From: Sesamum alatum | Lineage: Eukaryota; Streptophyta; Magnoliopsida; Lamiales; Pedaliaceae | DNA length: 64,000 nt | Reading direction: 5' to 3' | Assembly (NCBI GenBank): GCA_034509735.1 | Contig: JACGWO010000005.1 | Span: 27,646,383 to 27,710,382 of the forward strand | Part shown: one piece after another, positions 46,301 to 58,100 of the stretch | How positions within the stretch are numbered: position 1 is the first letter of the stretch | Layout: each line of letters opens with the position of its first letter | Notes under the pieces: model-generated | The model's database searches: none | Seen by the model: the letters and a program-made list of their open reading frames with translations, nothing else | What the model was told of the DNA's origin: nothing | Program-made: the position numbers and the translations under genes

Positions 46301-49300
46301 TTTTTTTTTGTTTTTTTTTTTTTCCCTTTTAGGTGTGGGCTGATAGCTGAAATTAATCATGTGGTTTGGCTTTATGGATTATAGTTTTGGTTTTTCCAGT
46401 CTTTGATACATGATATATATAATTTCACTCTCTAAATTTCTTATCATTCTCCCAATTGTAGGATGCTGCGGAATATGCTGAATGTGAAGCTATAGTCAAA
46501 GATTACCCTCCATTTATAGAAGCCATGAAGAGAAGGGGTATTGATGATATGGATCTAGTCATGGTTGATCCCTGGTTAGTAAGATACAAACTGTGTTCTA
46601 TGTAATATTTGCAGTTAAGTGTTTGAATATTTAACAGTCTTGTTGCTGTGCATAGGTGTGTTGGTTACCACAGTGAGGCTGATGCTCCTAGTCGTAGACT
46701 GGCAAAACCACTTATTTTTTGCCGAACAGAGAGTGACTGCCCACTAGAGAATGGTTATGCGAGACCGGTTGAAGGAATTCATGTACTTGTTGATATGCAA
46801 AATATGGTAGTAATTGAGTTTGAAGATCGTAAGCTTGTTCCCCTGCCTCCAGCTGATCCACTCAGAAATTATACTCCTGGTGAAACAAGAGGAGGGGTAG
46901 ATAGAAGTGATGTAAAACCCCTTCAAATTGTTCAACCTGAAGGTCCGAGCTTCCGAATAAATGGACATTATGTTGAGTGGCAGAAGGTAGTTATTTATTA
47001 TTGATATTTTTCTCATTGCTCGTGTCATTTTAGAAAATATGATTTAGAGTAATTATTGAAACATGGTTTGGCAGTGGAACTTCCGCATTGGTTTCACTCC
47101 GAGGGAGGGATTGGTCATTCATTCTGTTGCCTATGTTGACGGTAGTCGGGGTCGGAGACCTATAGCCCATAGGTTGAGTTTTGTGGAGATGGTCGTGCCC
47201 TATGGAGATCCCAATGAACCACATTACAGAAAGAATGCGTTTGATGCTGGGGAAGATGGCCTGGGGAAGAATGCTCATTCTCTTAAGAAGGTTTCCCCTC
47301 TGTTTCTGGCGTTGATTGCCATCTCACTTTGAGTTTGTTGTGCATGGATCTTGCTGTCCGAAATTCTACACTAATCATTTTTCTTTTCTAGGGATGTGAT
47401 TGTTTGGGATACATAAAATACTTTGATGCCCATTTTACAAATTTTAATGGAGGAGTTGAAACTATTGAAAACTGTGTATGCTTGCATGAAGAAGATCATG
47501 GAATCCTGTGGAAACATCAAGATTGGAGAACTGGTCTTGCAGAAGTTCGGCGATCAAGGCGCCTCACTGTTTCTTTCATTTGCACTGTGGCTAATTATGA
47601 ATATGGATTCTACTGGCACTTTTATCAGGCAAGTGGGCAACGTTTATCACAAGGAGTTTGCATATCTTACATTCCATTTAAGATGACTGAAGTTGAGAAG
47701 TTTGATATGTTGGCTTCAAATTTATGACATGCCAATTATAAACTAGTCTATGAGTTTGCTTCTACTAAGCCACAAAACTATTTTAGTTTGACATATTAAG
47801 CTTCCCAGTAAGGCGAAGAAATAAAGCAACAACAAAGAAAATTAACAGACCTTTATCAGCAAGCTATGATGATAAGTGCAGGTCATTTCCAAGTAATAGA
47901 TTTCTACAAAAATAATGTGACATAAAATCAGATATCTCCATTTCTATTTCTTTGTTCTTCTCTCAGTACCTTCCGAGCAGTTACAACGTTCTTCAACCTT
48001 TCTTTATTTTCTGAAACAAATAGTTTCTAACTCATTTGCCCAACCAAGAGACTTTTCTTTATTATCCTGGGATTCAGTATTCTGTTCGCTTGTACAGGAT
48101 GGGAAAATTGAAGCTGAAGTTAAACTTACTGGAATTCTTAGTTTAGGAGCACTACAACCTGGAGAATCTAGAAAATACGGTACAACAATTGCACCAGGAT
48201 TATACGCGCCGGTTCATCAACACTTTTTTGTTGCTCGGATGGATATGACAGTCGACTCTAAGCCTGGGGAAATGCACAATCAGGTTTCTCTTAAGTTAGT
48301 AACTTTTTTCTGTTAATTTCTTGGATTCACATAGATAGATGTCATTTTTGTTACTATTAGGTTTGTAGTACCCATAACGTTAATGCTTCTTCGTGACTTT
48401 CCAATTTAAAACTTTATTTGGATGTAGCATGATAAATATCTAAATTGAGATTCTCTCATGCTATGATCGAATGATTGATTTGTATTTGCTTATTGTGGTG
48501 CTACTTCATTCTCTTTAGGTTGTTGAAGTGAACGTCAGAGTTGAAGAACCTGGAAAAGATAATGTTCACAATAATGCATTCTATGCTGAGGAAACTTTAC
48601 TTAGATCTGAATTAGAAGCCATGCGTGACTGTGATCCATTATCAGCGCGTCACTGGATTGTAAGAATCATCACCCAACTCATCTTCTTCATATCTTTGTC
48701 GGTAATCTTTTATACGCAACTTTGTTTTTTCCAACCAAATTCGGTTTTCATAGCTAGTACCTTCTGGAGAAGGGAGATTCTCTTTTTTTTTTTCCTTATG
48801 AATTATTGTGGATGTGTTTCTATCTTTTCCAAGGTAAAACAATGTTAGGCAGAACATTCGTTTCTGATGTTGCTTATGTTCTTCGGATGAGTTTCACCTA
48901 GATTATGTACTAACATAAAATTGCAGATAAGGAACACAAGAAGTGTCAACCGTAACGGACAGCTGACAGGCTACAAGTTGGTACCTGGTTCAAATTGTTT
49001 GCCATTGGCTGGTCCTGAGGCCAAGTTTCTCAGAAGAGCTACGTTTCTGAAGCATAACCTATGGGTTACACCATATGCACGTGGGGAGGATTTCCCCGGA
49101 GGAGAGTTTCCTAACCAGAATCCACGTGTCGGAGAGGGGTTGGCTTCTTGGGTGAAGCAAAATCGGTCTCTGGAAGAAGCTGATATTGTGCTCTGGTCAG
49201 TTTCCTGAACACAACTCAATGTATTTTCTAATAGGATCTGCAATTTCTTTATCATCAAGCTATCAACCATAGTTTGGAGACGTGCTGTCTATCTTCCAGA

Positions 49301-50096
49301 TACGCCCTAAATATTTTCTTTCTATTTACCCCTTGCAAAAATAGGCCCATAAACACAACTCTACTGTAAATCTAGTACATAATTTAGGTGATATAATTAT
49401 TTCTCTTTGTTAATGTCAAACTGCTTCAAGTTCTAATTTATTTTCCATATACAGTTTCCTTTTTTCGTTCATGCTATCAGCTTTTGATTCCTTTGCGATT
49501 AACGATCATCATCTGCCATTCAATTTCATATGTTACTTATGGAGCAAAGCATTGTGGTGAAAAATTGAACCTCTCCCCTGTTTTCGCTTGTTTTGCTCAT
49601 GCAGGTATGTTTTTGGAATTACGCATGTTCCTCGGTTGGAAGACTGGCCTGTTATGCCAGTAGAACACATCGGCTTTGTGCTTCAGGTATGACATCCACA
49701 TGATGTTCTTTTCTCATATGCAATACTGACTTCTTGTTATATTTCATAAGGAGAATAGTACCCCATAGCATTTATGTTTATCCTCATTTAAGCTCAGAAA
49801 AATCGTGTTTTGCAATTTTGTACGCAAGTGGATCGATACTTGAGAGACTCAAGTTTATCTGGGCTGGTTTTTGGTTGATCCTTTCACTGCTCTGTCCCGA
49901 ATTCATCACACTACTCTATTTGCTATATTCGAAGATGCTCACCGTTGCTTGTGGATGGCAGCCACACGGATTCTTCAACTGCTCCCCTGCAGTAGACGTG
50001 CCTCCAAATGCCTGTGACATGGATGCAAAAGAGAACGACGTGAAAGACAATGGCGTCGCCAAGTCTATTTCCTCTGGTCTGATAGCTAAGCTCTGA
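43211..50096 (+). CDS. CuAO: Copper-containing primary amine oxidase, peroxisomal (CuAO-zeta type), 12 exons
   Basis: Oxidises primary amines and polyamines (putrescine, spermidine) to aldehydes with release of ammonia and H2O2. Coding exons: 43,211-43,418; 44,783-44,892; 45,011-45,316; 46,462-46,574; 46,656-46,986; 47,075-47,290; 47,392-47,628; 48,098-48,283; 48,519-48,659; 48,927-49,195; 49,605-49,686; 49,962-50,096. They sum to 2,334 nt, 777 codons plus stop, with frame kept throughout and the length usual for this subfamily. The N-terminal CuN2/CuN3 domains lead into the catalytic domain. Asp413 in 'FDAGEDGLG' is the expected catalytic base. Tyr497 in '[10 protein letters not shown]' is the residue that becomes the topaquinone cofactor. 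His547 and His549 ('VHQHFF') and His713 ('[11 protein letters not shown]') are the copper ligands. The C-terminus AKL is a type-1 peroxisome signal; no signal peptide is seen. Intron 7 uses GC-AG. All key residues are present, so the gene looks functional. Confidence 0.95.
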
Positions 50097-50350
50097 CGGG
50101 ACACGAGTAGGTGGTCTCTCTCCTCACTTTGGAACAGATCTTGCTATTGCTTGAAACTTTTCACAATTCTGTCTGAACTTTTCTTCAGGCTCGTTCGCGT
50201 TACATTTGTGTCTTCACGTAATAGATTGAACTCTCTGCTTTCAGATTTATGCTCTGTATTACATACTTTACGTATGAATGCTTCATTGCTAGGTAAAAGA
50301 GTCATTTTGATTGGCAACTGTCGTTTTTCCTTTTTTTCTACATAGTTTAG
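50094..50350 (+). other. 3' untranslated region of the amine oxidase gene
   Basis: T-rich sequence after the TGA stop at 50,094-50,096. No perfect AATAAA is seen; 'ACGTAATAGATT' and 'GTATGAATGC' are weak candidates for polyadenylation elements. The end is a guess. Confidence 0.3.
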
Positions 50351-50412
50351 GTCTCAAGATTACCAAAACCCGTTTTCCCTTATAAAGTACTTTATGATGG
50401 TCAGCTGCACGA

Positions 50413-50530
50413 GAAATTCTAATTCCGATCGAGTTTGATCGAACCTGGATCAATTATATGACAAGTGTAATATATTTATCATATAATTGGTTTGATTCGA
50501 TCAAATTTGTTTTGAATAAGAATTTTCCTA
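50413..50530. mobile_element. Short hairpin MITE
   Basis: Inverted arms: 'GAAATTCTAATTCCGATCGA' at the left, and at the right the imperfect complement ending 'GAATAAGAATTTTC'. 'GATCAATTATATGACAAGTG' pairs with 'TATCATATAATTGGTTTGAT'. About 118 bp, nearly all stem. It lies about 320 bp downstream of the amine oxidase stop. Confidence 0.6.
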
Positions 50531-51526
50531 GATGCATACAGATGTCGTTATATCAAGAATATCAATAATTAATAATTATATCAATAAACAATTAATCTTT
50601 AACTAGTAGCAGTTATAATTGAGTAGGAATTGTTATGAAAGTAGATTAAGATCAATACTATGTGAGAAAAAAATATGAACTGAATGATGTCGGAATCTCA
50701 AATTTACCATATGAATTAGGCCTAATTGTCATATGAATTTGGACAGACTCGGTATTCAAGAAATTGTTTCACGTAGTTAATTATTTTCTTCTTCTTAGGT
50801 ATGATTTATTATTTACTATAATGTTTTATGACATCAAAGGTTTATTAAATATATCTGTAGTTTAAAAATTAGGGTCAAAATGTATAATTATACTTTTTTC
50901 CAAAAAAAAGAAAAAAGATTATACATAAATTCTATGTTTACAATAATATTCTTTTCGTCAGAGTTTGGACGAAAAATATTTACACCAGCATAAAAAAATA
51001 CATACATTTATAATTTTACACCTTTAGCATTCTCTATAAATTATTGACAATATGAATAGTTTTTCATTTATCAACGGCCAATTTATTTTTTTCCAATCAA
51101 TAATTCTAGAACAATATTATATTATAATTGCACCCTTTTTGTTTTATGTATATTATTAAAGAATCTTTATAAATAAATTATATGAAAGGGTAAATGAGAA
51201 TTAAAATTGGAACTTAACGTGAATTTTTTTATGATTTTAATATTTTTCTTTCAAATCCTAACAAAATGAGTATAATTGTAAAAGGAGAATTCTTGAGAGT
51301 GCAAGTGTAATTTTAATAGTTAATTAGAGCATAATATAATTTTAAATTTTTAGCAGGGGTTTAAGTGTAAGTAAACCTTAAAGCTAAGAAATATAATCAA
51401 AGAAAATAAATAACGAGAAAAGATCCATTTAAATCTAAACATTTATAATCGTAAGGTCTCAAAGTATCCCTTTGAGCAGACGCATGTACATGATTTTCGT
51501 GTAGACTACGTTCCAACATAAATGTA
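50531..51526. other. AT-rich intergenic region
   Basis: No ORF, inverted terminus or known motif that I can support. Confidence 0.5.
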
Positions 51527-54104
51527 CTAGTGTGTGACCCGTGCTATGCACGGACTTGATTTAATAATGATTAAAATTATATTTTATCAAAATATAATTT
51601 CAAAAAAGTTAAATAAAGAAATGTTTTAAACAAAATTAAATTTTATTTCAATTTTCATGGATCGATAAATAAAATTTACAATTAAAAGAATATATATGAA
51701 TATATATAGATAAAATTAGCTTTATTCATACATATACATTAAATAATAATAACCATCTTCATAAGAAAAGTTCCCAAAAAAAACTTAAACGTGAGTTCAA
51801 TAACAAACCAATACACCATCTAAAATTTATAACATAATTTTCAAAATCGATCCAAATATCAAATTGATTGAAATTACAGATATTGTATAAGATGTACTAA
51901 AAATATTACATATGGATATGTCAAATAGTTCATATAGTGTAAATGTGTAGTATGAATATAGATACATATATGAATATAAATATGTTGAATAGAGTCAATG
52001 ACTCAATTGTATGATCAATATTGTTATACTATTATAATTAGTGTAAATATCAATATAAATACTCACTTTTAAATTGGTGTAACAAAATTTTGTTGATAAT
52101 ATGTCTCATTCCTTCATATTTAATTAGTGACAAATATTGAAGGGCTTTATTCAAATTGAAATCTAGAATTTTGAAATGATACAAAAGAGATAAATTGTTA
52201 CTTAATAAAAACTCAAAATTTTCTGAAAAAATGCTTACCTTACTTATGATTATACAAACAATGTTACTATCCTCCAATAAAATTCTAATATCAATATACA
52301 CAATTCAACTCTTAAGATGGAAAATAAAATATTGGTTATCATGATCACATGCCTTTAGTAGCTTACATCATTAACTCGTTCAAAATCAAATATAGAATTT
52401 GTCGCACAAAATCCAATAGATGATTTAGAAAAGTAATAAGATTAAATAGGTCAATCCCACAATATTATTGAAAATTCTGAATCATATTACACAAATTCAG
52501 TGGAAATCAAAATAAGAAAAACAAAAAAAGGAAAAAATAATTGAAACAAATAGTAAAATATTGACTAATCACTCATATTCTCACATAATTTATTCATTTT
52601 TTATAATTCAAAAATAAAGAAAATACAAAACGCAATATAAGCATTTTGATAAATAATATTAGTCGATGAGGAAAGAGTGAATATATGTACTACAAAAGTA
52701 AGTCTATTTTAGTCATATTAATTAATCTCCTTAATATCTAAATCAGTCAAAAATAAAAATTAAAAAAGTGAACATATATGAAAGTGAGATTGTAACTCTC
52801 AAAATTTATTTTTATTTAAGCAAAAAATAGAATAAATATCTCACGCCCCACTGTAAGAAAATAAAAGGTAAAAAGAAGAAGAAAAATAATAATCACATAA
52901 GGATAATTACATAAATTATATAGCTTTAAGAAAAAGAAAAAATAGAACAAAAAAAATGAATTTATATGAAAACTATGAGAACCAATGAATAAATATCTTT
53001 GTATTGTGGAAAAACATAAAAAATCAAAAAGTCAAAAGATCAAGACATATATGCCAACTGAAAAAATGAAACTATGCAAATAATAGCTAGATCATCGAGC
53101 ACTATAAAAAATAATTAAAGAAAATAGACTTTAAAAAAGTAATAAAAAATTTAAAAAATACTCATATTAAGTATGAAAGGAAAAATTAAAGCATGTGATA
53201 AATATATGACTGAATAATTAAAAAAATTATTGTTACAAATGAAAAGAATAGTTTGAGTGAGTATAAAGAACAAATCATCAACAGAATTAATTGATCATTA
53301 TGATAAATTACTCCAAACTTTAATTGAATACAACATGAAATCACAAAAAGGAAAAATAACATATAAAAATAAAATTCCTAATAATAAAAGGTGAAGTCTA
53401 AATAGATTTAGAAAGAAAAAAATAAGAACATATTTTTCATATAAAATAATTTGCTACTATCATACAAAAAAGTATACATATCACTAATGATGTAGCTAAC
53501 TAACATGCATCTCAAAAGAAAACCTTCATTCATGGTTAAAAAAGTTGAGCGTGATGAGTGAAACCAAGAAAAATAATTTGTGGATTTATAATGATGGACA
53601 ATGGGTTGCTTTTGGTGCATTATAAAATTTTGAGCAAATTTTGTTAATAATTGTTTATTTTTGGTGTTCCTTAAATATCCTGATGAGAGTTTCTTGTTTT
53701 CATGCAAAATTTTAGGATCTATTTTAGTAACTAAACTTTTTTAAAAAGAAATTAATTAACATTCCTATCAAAATTAAACCAATCATTAGACTTTTCCATG
53801 CAAATTTTGCAAAATTTTAGGGGTTTAGTTTAGTAATTGAATTTTTTAAAAAGACGAAATTAGAATTTCTACTAAAATTAAACCAATAAATTCGATTTTT
53901 TCATGAAAAATTTATGGATTTCGTTTTTCATTAACTATTTTTCTTAAAAATAATAATTCTTGCTGAAATTAAAGCAACCAATTAGATATTTTCTAGATAA
54001 TTAAATAGTTCAAAATTCTAAAAATTGAGAATTTGGTCAAAATTGAAGGATAAAGTCAAAGACCACTTCATATATGTATTGCATTTTTTTAATGCAAAGG
54101 AGAT
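51527..54104 (-). mobile_element. Helitron-like element, minus strand
   Basis: The 3' end is strong: on the minus strand a hairpin CCGTGCATAGCACGG (51,539-51,553) is followed by GTCACACACTAG and a T. The 5' end is tentative: 'TCTCCTTTGCATT' on the minus strand at about 54,104, followed by a 'GTCTTTGACTTTATCC' region that is shared (complement at 54,045-54,075) with 56,200-56,285. The interior is AT-rich with no transposase ORF. Confidence 0.5.
53698..53990. repeat. Three ~100-bp tandem repeats
   Basis: Units start at about 53,698, 53,792 and 53,898, each with 'TTTTC.ATG.AAATTT', 'AGTAA.T.AA.TTTTTTAAAAA' and 'AAATTAAACCAAT.A'. Strongly diverged. They lie inside the Helitron-like region. Confidence 0.6.
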
Positions 54105-55075
54105 TAATAATAACATAAATATCAATATGTATGTCCTCAAATATATTTATATGTTTATTTAATTTGTACCTATAATGAATATCAATAGAAAATACTTATA
54201 TGTGTCTTATTAATATAAAGCTATATATAATATGAAAACAATTTAAGAATTTCACTATTTATGCAATGCTATATAAAGTCATTTACATACTTATACAAAT
54301 TTACCATATTAAATTTTTACTGAAACTATATATTAAATTGACAAATGAACATGTAGTATGACTCACATCATTTTGAATATGCAATGGATCTTTTCTTTTT
54401 TTTTTTTAACTACCTTTAAATAGTATCTTACATCAATAATTAAATAACAAAATTCTAGAATTTGGATCTTGAGTTCATTTGTCATTAATCATGCATGTAA
54501 AAATAACATACGGTTATAATAGAAAATTATTATGCGGTCAAAATTATACAATTGATTTTCAAAATGTATCTTGGTAAATTTTTTTATATTTTATTGATAT
54601 TCATATTTGTACAATTTTGTGGATGACATTTATATTTTCTTGATTTATCCTGAATTGTTTAATTCATTGTGCGCATAACTTTTGTCAACTAAATTTATAT
54701 ATTTCTAGCATGATCTTTTTATTTATAATTTAATATTTTTGTGATGAAATTTTATGGGTGACAAATCATTAAATGATTATACCAATTAATGATACCAAAT
54801 TAATTTTGAATAATTTTGATGGGTTTAGAGTTTTATAAAAATATTAGAAGAGAAAAATAATATCACTTGAAAATCAAGTTGGTGTTTACAATATCGTTTA
54901 AAGTTATTTTTCGGATATAATGTGAATGAGAGAATAATTTTTTATTTGATAGGTTTTTTCAGGAAAAATAAAAAAATATTTTTTTCTAATAATATAAATT
55001 AAAATTAATAAATATGACCGAAATTAGTTTTATACAAAAGGTTTGTCACCGTGCAATGCACAGGCAAAATGCTAG
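54105..55075 (+). mobile_element. Helitron-like 3' end, plus strand
   Basis: A hairpin GTGCAATGCAC (55,051-55,061) followed by AGGCAAAATGCTAG and T (CTAG at 55,072-55,075). The left boundary is unknown; 54,105 is only the limit of the neighbouring element. AT-rich, non-coding. Confidence 0.4.
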
Positions 55076-55300
55076 TTATTATAATAATAATAATTATCTT
55101 TAATCTATTGATATCTATACATATATATTGCGCTTTGTACACGTGTAGGAATAAGATAATATAAAAATTAAAAATATCAACCAATTGAAATTTTTTCATA
55201 CCTACTCGAGTAATTTTCTTTTTTTCTTTTTTGTTTCTTGTGGATTTGAAGATCCTATCAATACAGAAAAATCACATATACAGGACTATCAAAGCAAATT
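55076..55300. other. Short AT-rich spacer
   Basis: ATT/ATA trinucleotide run at about 55,077-55,098, then unique-looking sequence. Nothing supported. Confidence 0.4.
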
Positions 55301-55329
55301 AAGATAATAAAAAAAATATTAAAAATCAA

Positions 55330-56190
55330 GCAGGGGTTCGAATCGATGACCTCTAGGAATATCTATACTATTATAAAGAGAATGGGTTTTATAGACATAA
55401 AGTGAAAATTTTTATACCACTACACTAAATTATTGGAATTCCAAAAATGCCCTTCAACTTCCCAACTTTATTCAATTAAGTTCCTTTGAAAAATTAATTC
55501 CATGCAATTACATGTACTCAAAAAATTAAATTTACTCCCATTTTGTTTAAGTTTATTGTTAATTGAAATAAAAATAACATATTAGCATTTGTGTTGCATG
55601 TAATTATAATCGTCATTGACAATATAACACATATTCTAAAAAGTTTTAATTTTTAATTTAATTTCAGTAAAATATTGTATTGATAATCAATACATTAGAA
55701 AACATTATCAAACAGTTTTTATATGTGAAGTCGTAAGGCAATAATAAATTTTAAGATTCAATAAAATCTAAGTTTTATTAAAAATTATGTGCGCAAGTAT
55801 TACGTGTCACAGTTTCTAGTTTATTATAATAAAAGAATTCGCAAGGGTTTGAACTCATGACCTTATTATAATAAAAGAATTCGCAAGGGTTTGAACTCAT
55901 GACCTCTAGGAATATTTATTATAATAAAAGAATTTGCAGGGGTTCGAATCCATGATGTTTAGGAGTATTTATTATAATAAAAAGAATTCAAAGGGGTTCG
56001 AACCCATGACCTCTAAGAATATTTATTATGATAAAAAGAATTCACAGGGGTTCGAACCCATGACCTCTAGAAATATTTATTATAATAAAAATAATTCGTA
56101 GGGTTCGAACCCATGACCTCTAGGAATATATATTATAATAAAAAGAACTCGCAGGGGTTCGAACCCCTGACATCTATCAATATTTTGTAT
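55330..56190. repeat. 53-bp tandem array (about eight units) interrupted by a Helitron
   Basis: The unit has 'TTATTATAATAAAAAGAATT', 'CGCAGGGGTTCGAACCCATG' and 'ACCTCTAGGAATAT'. A partial unit at about 55,330-55,361 is separated from seven units at 55,820-56,190 by the Helitron at 55,362-55,819. Each unit contains GGTTCGAACC, a palindrome identical to the core of a tRNA T arm. No full tRNA fold is present. Confidence 0.88.
55362..55819 (+). mobile_element. 458-bp Helitron-like element inserted in the tandem array
   Basis: Starts TCTATACTATTATAAAGAG after A and ends 'GCGCAAGTATTACGTGTCAC' then AGTTTCTAG before T. Removing it joins 'CTCTAGGAATA' to 'TTTATTATAATAAAAG', which is exactly the sequence of an intact neighbouring 53-bp unit. 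This shows insertion between A and T with no target duplication, as Helitrons do. Confidence 0.85.
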
Positions 56191-56286
56191 AATAAAAAAA
56201 TTCAAAATTCTAGAAAATTAGAATTTTGGTCAAAATTGAACTATTGAAGTCAAAGACTTCCTTCAAATATATATATTAATAGATGA
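56191..56286 (-). other. Tail shared with the 51.5-54.1 kb Helitron-like element
   Basis: 'AATTTTGGTCAAAATTGAA' and 'AAGTCAAAGACTTCCTTC' recur at about 54,020-54,070. On the minus strand it starts with a TC-containing AT-rich end, so the 53-bp array may itself lie inside a minus-strand Helitron. Confidence 0.4.
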
Positions 56287-56295
56287 TTTCATGTA

Positions 56296-56720
56296 GGGTA
56301 AATTACAACACCTTCTCCAAAGTTTAATATAATTATAAATATCGTCTCGTTATTTGAAAAATTATATATACCTACCTAAGATTTATAATTTTTAACTAAA
56401 TGCTTGAAATTGATCATTTTGTCCTTCAATTTTTTATTAAAATTATAGAAAATCAGCCGAGTCAAATTGCATCATCGCTCTCTATGTAAAAAACTTAACG
56501 AACCTCTCCCTGCGCATTATAGTCCAAAAAAGTTTTAAGAATTAAATAAAAAATACTTCAGTGCATAAGGGTATTTTGGTCAGTTCATCCATAAAAATGA
56601 ATGGAAATAGGTTATTTATTAAACGGTTACAAACTTCAAGGGGATATTTGTAATTTTTTAAATAATGAGGGGGTATTTGTAATTATGACAAACTTTATGG
56701 AAGATAACTGTAATTTATCC
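56296..56720. mobile_element. MULE-type MITE 1 of a local family
   Basis: GGGTAAATTACAACACC at the left and …TAACTGTAATTTATCC at the right are inverted. Flanks TTTCATGTA and TTTAATGCA are 9 bp with two differences. The interior contains 'AAGGGTATTTTGGTCAG'. No transposase. Confidence 0.7.
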
Positions 56721-56941
56721 TTTAATGCAAGGACATTTGTGCAATTGACTTGGCCTTTATTCAAGTCATTTCTCATATTTATATATTTGTCCATTTGGCG
56801 CTTTGTCTACTCATTAGAAGTCAGCACTTTCAAAAACGACTTTTCCAACTTTTGGAAGCCCTCCAACCCCTCGCCTTTATTCTTCAAATATTTTCTTTTC
56901 TTCTTTCATGCTAACCAAAGTTGTAATAAAAAAAAAAAAAA

Positions 56942-57347
56942 GGGTAAATTACGTCTACCTCTCCTTAGGTTTAGTATAATTACAAATACCCTCTCGTTGT
57001 TTGCAAAATTACAAATACCCCCTGAGGTTTGTAATCATATAATAAATAACCCATTTTCATCAATTTTTATAGGTGAACTGACTAAAATGCCCTTATGCAC
57101 TGAATTATTTTTATTTAATTTTTAAAATTTTTTTGACTACAATTTTCAAGGAGAGATTTCTTAAGTTTTTTACACAGATGAGCAATAATACATTTGATTT
57201 GGCCGATTTTTCTACAATTTTAATAAAAAGTTCAAGGGTAAAATGATCAATTTCAGGTATTTGGTTAAAAATTACAAACCTCAAAGAGATATTTATAATT
57301 TTTTTGTAATTATATTAAATCTCAAATTAGGTAAATGTAATTTACCC
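56942..57347. mobile_element. MULE-type MITE 2 of the same family
   Basis: GGGTAAATTACGTCTACC...AATGTAATTTACCC, inverted, inserted in an A-run so that both flanks are poly-A. Shares 'TTACAAATACCC' and 'AAAATGCCCTTATGCACTGA' with element 1. Confidence 0.72.
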
Positions 57348-57581
57348 AAAAAAAAAAAAATGTTGGTGTGTGTGTATGTGCGCTTTATTGCTTGGTCAGC
57401 CTTAGCTGGTTTGAATAGAGTCATGTGTGGAAAAGATGCTAATTAGGAAAGGAGTGAAAGGTTCTTCAAATTTCAATGCATGGGGGTTAGGGTTTTAAGT
57501 CAATGATTTTGATAGGTGTGATGTATATATCTATACTTGTCTTGATTTATTTAAATTTAGCATAAACTCTCAAATTCTTGT

Positions 57582-57820
57582 GGGTAATGTAAAAGGGCTC
57601 TATGAAGTTTGTCGTAAGTATAATTTCTTTTTTGTTGTTTTAAAAATTTTAAATATTTTTCAAAAATTAATGGTCGTTTAACTAATACCCTCTACAATGG
57701 ACTGTGATGAAGGGTATTTATTAGACGATCATTAGTTTTAGGGGATATTTTTAATTTTCAAATAACGAATAGGTATTTATAATTATAACAAACCTGAGGA
57801 GAGCTTGTTATAATTTACCC
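57582..57820. mobile_element. MULE-type MITE 3, shorter
   Basis: GGGTAATGTAAAAGGGC...TTATAATTTACCC. The right half strongly matches the family ('GGTATTTATAATTATAACAAACCT'). The target duplication is not clear. Confidence 0.5.
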
Positions 57821-57861
57821 ATTTATGATATGCCAATGCATGTTGTCCTAATTAATAAGAA

Positions 57862-58100
57862 ATAAAACAACTGATGAGGCATAGTTTATTTGACGAAACT
57901 GTGGCCTCATGATCAATGTGTCATGAGTTTGAATCCCACCAATATATGGAGATTGGTGTACATTAATAGTAGTTATTGATACTGTAATAATAGTTAATTA
58001 CTGGTTAATTATATTGGATATTGGTAATTAACTTATGTTGAATATTAATGCTTGAAATTCAGCATGTAATTGTAATTATTTACTATAAAAAATAGATAAT
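57862..58100 (+). mobile_element. Possible SINE (tRNA-like head)
   Basis: 'GTTTGAATCCCACC' at about 57,930-57,943 fits the RNA polymerase III B box, and 'TTTGACGAAACTGTGG' upstream is a poor A box. An AT-rich body repeats 'ATTGGTAATTAACTT', and a similar body lies at 59,125-59,190. No target duplication was identified. Confidence 0.3.

Noticed and set aside
46300..46335. T-run in intron 3 as a retroposon tail
   Set aside because: No adjacent element or target duplication; ordinary intron T-richness.
55840..56170. tRNA genes, because of repeated GGTTCGAACC
   Set aside because: No acceptor stem, D arm or anticodon arm around the T-arm-like motif; it is part of the 53-bp repeat.
55820..56190. 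CRISPR-like array
   Set aside because: Contiguous tandem repeats without unique spacers, in a plant genome.
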